Assembly (NCBI GenBank): GCA_964569555.1
Contig: CAZMTT010000026.1
Location: 1-15,990, forward strand
From: G020353235 sp964569555
GTDB lineage: Bacteria; Chloroflexota; Dehalococcoidia; Dehalococcoidales; JAUYDJ01
Length of the DNA stretch: 15,990 nt
Direction: 5' to 3'
Part shown: positions 14,455 to 15,990 of the stretch, in pieces
Layout: each line of letters starts with the position of its first letter
Numbering within the stretch: position 1 is the first letter of the stretch
Program-made: the position numbers and the translations under genes
Notes under the pieces: model-generated
What the model saw: only the letters and a program-made list of their open reading frames with translations
Databases searched by the model: none
Told to the model about the DNA's origin: nothing

Positions 14455-14463
14455 ATTTTACCA
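14455..14463 (-). promoter_or_regulatory. Extended -10 promoter of the dUTPase gene
   Basis: The minus strand reads TGG-TAAAAT (hexamer 14460-14455). A start near 14448 would leave about 6 nt before the ATG at 14442. No good -35 is visible. Confidence 0.35.
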
Positions 14464-14483
14464 TACCGGTATTAACAGTTGTA

Positions 14484-14511
14484 TTGACAAAATGCGTGGA
14501 TGCTTTATACT
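14484..14511 (+). promoter_or_regulatory. Sigma-70-type promoter of the degV gene
   Basis: A perfect TTGACA (14484-14489), a 16-nt spacer and TATACT (14506-14511). Initiation near 14518 lies after the frame's first ATG (14500), which shows that the protein cannot start there. Confidence 0.65.
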
Positions 14512-14562
14512 TATATCAATTGTTTTCAGGCTTTAAGTAGGCTTGGTAAAGGGGAGAGACTA

Positions 14563-15402
14563 ATGGCAGTAAAAATAGTTACCGACAGCAGTGCTGATTT
14601 AAGTCCTCAGCTAATTGAGGAGATGGGGATTACGGTGGTGCCACTATATGTGCGTTTCGGGGATGAAGTATTACGTGACCAGATAGATATCACCGCCGAT
14701 GAGTTTTACCAGAGGTTACAGCATGACCCAATCCACCCCAGCACCACTCAGCCCACCCCACAGGACTTTGCCAATGCCTATCAGAAGGTAGCCCCGGAAG
14801 CGGATGGTATTGTTTCGGTCCACCTCTCGGCTAAGCTGAGCGGCACCTGTAACTCGGCAATTCAGGGCAAGAATATGACCGCCGGGAAGTGCCCGATTGA
14901 GGTGATTGACTCAGAAACACTGACCATGGGTCTGGGCATAATATGTATCGCCGCGGCTAAAGTGGCTAATGCCGGGGGGAGTATGGAGAAGGTGGTGGAT
15001 GAGGTAAAAAAGATGATTCCCCGGATACACTTGCTCTTTACCCTTGATACCCTCAAATACCTGGCTCTCGGCGGACGTATTGGCAAGGCAAAAGCGCTGC
15101 TGGGCTCGGTGTTGAATGTGAAACCGATACTGGCCATTAAAGACGGGGAGGTATTGCCGGGGGGTCAGGTCCGCAGCCGTTCTAAAAGTATGGACCGCTT
15201 GGTTGAGTTTGCCCAGAGCGCGAAAAATATTCAGGATTTAGCCGTCATATATAACACCACACCCGATGAGGCACAGGCGCTGGTTGAACGTATGACCCCC
15301 ATCTTTACTAAAGGGAAGGTTATGACGGTCAGGTTAGGCCCGATGCTGGGGGTACATGCCGGTCCCGGGGCACTGGCGGTAGCCTATGCCGAAAAAGAAT
15401 AG
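14563..15402 (+). CDS. DegV family fatty-acid-binding protein
   Basis: DegV/FakB-type proteins bind a fatty acid. In bacteria with FakA they present it for phosphorylation, but no FakA (DAK2 domain) gene is in the window. From ATG 14563 the protein has 279 residues. Family motifs are VKIVTDSSADL at 3-13, IHPSTTQPTPQDF at 57-69 with the conserved TSQP-like loop, and VSVHLSAKLSGTCNSA at 84-99. The second half has LKYLALGGRIGKAKALLGS, LNVKPIL, and HAGPGALAVAY near the end. The frame extends to an ATG at 14500, but that lies inside the promoter; GGGGAG at 14551-14556 serves 14563. Its TAG stop sits at the base of the 15401-15428 hairpin. Confidence 0.94.
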   Translation: MAVKIVTDSSADLSPQLIEEMGITVVPLYVRFGDEVLRDQIDITADEFYQRLQHDPIHPSTTQPTPQDFANAYQKVAPEADGIVSVHLSAKLSGTCNSAIQGKNMTAGKCPIEVIDSETLTMGLGIICIAAAKVANAGGSMEKVVDEVKKMIPRIHLLFTLDTLKYLALGGRIGKAKALLGSVLNVKPILAIKDGEVLPGGQVRSRSKSMDRLVEFAQSAKNIQDLAVIYNTTPDEAQALVERMTPIFTKGKVMTVRLGPMLGVHAGPGALAVAYAEKE

Positions 15403-15428
15403 GCTGAGATTATCTCAAATCTCAGCCT
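15391..15428 (-). terminator. Rho-independent terminator of the IscA-like gene
   Basis: A perfect 10-bp stem, AGGCTGAGAT/ATCTCAGCCT, with an 8-nt loop spans 15401-15428. Read on the minus strand it is followed by ATTCTTTTTC, a U-rich tract provided by the complement of the last degV codons. On the plus strand only a mixed sequence follows, so termination of degV from the same hairpin is less certain. It begins 31 bp after the IscA-like stop. Confidence 0.7.
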
Positions 15429-15459
15429 CAATCAAAGTCTTAAATATCGGCGATTACTA

Positions 15460-15720
15460 CTACTGGTAGCTTATAACTAACTCGGCCCCTTCGGCATCAA
15501 GGGTTACTCCCTTGAGATTCTGGGCGAGTTCAGATTCCACGACCAGAACGGTGGCGCCCTCATGTTTCACCAGTTTATCACCGGGCATCTCTATGTCTAT
15601 GCCTAAGCCCAGCTTGCCCTGGCCCCGGTCCATGAGCCGCAGGCGCCCCTGTGGCATATCTATTTGGGCATTAAGCAATTTTCTTAATGCCTCTTTAGCC
15701 GACTTGGTAACATTTATCAT
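15460..15720 (-). CDS. Small IscA/HesB-fold-like protein without cysteines
   Basis: An 86-residue protein. Its layout, an N-terminal VTKSAKEALRKLL helix, LRLMDRGQGKLGLGIDIEMP, GDKLVKHEGATVLVVESEL, then LKGVTLDAEGAELVIS, follows the beta-rich HesB/IscA (Fe-S biogenesis, PF01521-like) fold. A-type carriers use three cysteines, one in the G-G-C-S-G loop and a C-terminal C-G-C. This protein has no cysteine and stops before the C-G-C region, so it cannot bind an Fe-S cluster the usual way. Its function is unknown. The ATG at 15720 has AGGA about 12 nt upstream. It stands alone between degV and the tRNA gene, with its own promoter(s) and terminator. The fold assignment is by pattern only. Confidence 0.72.
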   Translation of the reverse strand: MINVTKSAKEALRKLLNAQIDMPQGRLRLMDRGQGKLGLGIDIEMPGDKLVKHEGATVLVVESELAQNLKGVTLDAEGAELVISYQ

Positions 15721-15763
15721 TTTGTCTTATCCTGCATTAAGCTTACGCCTTTTCACCATAACT

Positions 15764-15792
15764 ATTTTAACACGAAAGGCAACCACTGTGTA
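15764..15792 (-). promoter_or_regulatory. Proximal promoter of the IscA-like gene
   Basis: On the minus strand, an extended -10 TGT-TAAAAT (hexamer 15769-15764) lies 17 nt after a weak TACACA (15792-15787). A start near 15757 leaves a leader of about 37 nt with an AGGATAAG ribosome-site candidate. Confidence 0.4.
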
Positions 15793-15818
15793 TATGACTT
15801 TAGTCACCTTACTGGCGA

Positions 15819-15832
15819 TGCCAGAACTGGCA
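15819..15832. repeat. Short palindrome upstream of the IscA-like promoter
   Basis: TGCCAGAACTGGCA is a perfect 6-bp inverted repeat with a 2-nt centre. A second dyad, TGACTTTAGTCA (5-bp arms), lies at 15795-15806, just upstream of the proximal -35. Their size and place suit an operator, but no regulator is known. Confidence 0.35.
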
Positions 15833-15865
15833 ACCGCTGCAATTACTTGACTAGTTATTCAGCTA

Positions 15866-15894
15866 ATTAAGTTTAACATAAAATGTCAAGTCAA
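15866..15894 (-). promoter_or_regulatory. Possible distal promoter of the IscA-like gene
   Basis: TTGACT (15894-15889), a 17-nt spacer and CTTAAT (15871-15866) on the minus strand. The -10 is weak (four of six). The transcript would carry a leader of about 140 nt that includes both dyads. The 15721-15939 gap, the longest without a gene, otherwise shows nothing I can name. Confidence 0.3.
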
Positions 15895-15939
15895 GCAAAT
15901 TAAGCAAAATTGGGGGCGGAAATTGAGGCTAAAAATAAG

Positions 15940-15990
15940 TGGCAGCGGAGGGATTTGAACCCACGACCAAAGGCTTATGAGTCCTCTGCT
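15940..15990 (-). tRNA. tRNA with CAU anticodon (Met or Ile2), 3' part only
   Basis: The minus strand gives the 3' 51 nt of a tRNA, cut by the window edge. The anticodon loop is CTCATAA with CAT at 34-36. A 5-nt variable loop, the T loop TTCAAAT, the acceptor strand CGCTGCC and discriminator A (15940) follow. The CCA end is not encoded; the next bases are CTT. Elongator tRNA-Met and lysidine-modified tRNA-Ile2 share this anticodon, and the missing 5' half prevents a decision. The lack of three G-C pairs beside the loop argues against initiator tRNA. Two stem mismatches are present: A31-G39 and U50-U64. A T-rich stretch (TTATTTTTAG) follows the 3' end and may help termination. Confidence 0.88.

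Noticed and set aside
1..15990. CRISPR arrays, insertion sequences, phage, toxin-antitoxin or defence genes.
   Set aside because: I looked for direct repeats, transposase motifs and short paired genes and saw none; every large frame belongs to a known housekeeping family.

Overview
The window is a dense block of bacterial housekeeping genes, about 20 in 16 kb, with intergenic gaps of 220 bp or less. Gene content and protein style suggest an anaerobic member of the Chloroflexota, most likely class Dehalococcoidia. The reasons are a rubrerythrin, several proteins of archaeal character (a UPF0200-type kinase, an archaeal-style dUTPase, an endonuclease IV-like protein of an archaeal-looking subfamily), a cysteine-free IscA-like protein, and base composition a little above half G+C by eye. 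This placement is inference; there is no rRNA or other decisive marker.

Layout from left to right. (1) 15-1001 (+) is a polyprenyl diphosphate synthase. It converges on a minus-strand ftsH-moaE pair (3356-1006). (2) 4298-3471 (-) is an endonuclease IV-like TIM-barrel protein, divergent from rsfS (4423-4767, +), which appears to start at CTG. (3) A minus-strand cluster thiL-tsaE-tsaB-ndk (7442-4761) meets rsfS tail to tail. (4) A plus-strand cluster follows: metallophosphoesterase, rsmA, ispE, then a rubrerythrin with its own promoter (7526-10560). (5) The minus-strand tRNA nucleotidyltransferase (11828-10557) shares a CTAG stop with rubrerythrin. (6) A plus-strand kinase-comEB-diacylglycerol kinase group (11957-13923) converges on a minus-strand dUTPase (14442-13930). 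(7) A DegV fatty-acid-binding protein (14563-15402, +) faces a small IscA-like gene (15720-15460, -). The window ends in the 3' part of a CAU-anticodon tRNA (-).

Functional threads. Isoprenoids: IspE makes precursors through the MEP pathway and the polyprenyl synthase elongates them. tRNA and ribosome maturation: TsaB and TsaE for t6A, RsmA for 16S dimethyladenosine, RsfS for subunit silencing, and the CCA enzyme, which is needed because the tRNA here has no encoded CCA. Deoxypyrimidine metabolism: ComEB (dCMP to dUMP), dUTPase (dUTP to dUMP) and Ndk. Cofactors: ThiL (thiamine diphosphate) and MoaE (molybdopterin).

I see no mobile element, CRISPR array, toxin-antitoxin pair, phage gene or clear new multi-gene system. 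The points of interest are small: non-standard or misplaced starts, a recurring extended -10 promoter that leaves almost no leader, a cysteine-less IscA-fold protein, and enzymes that are easy to misname.
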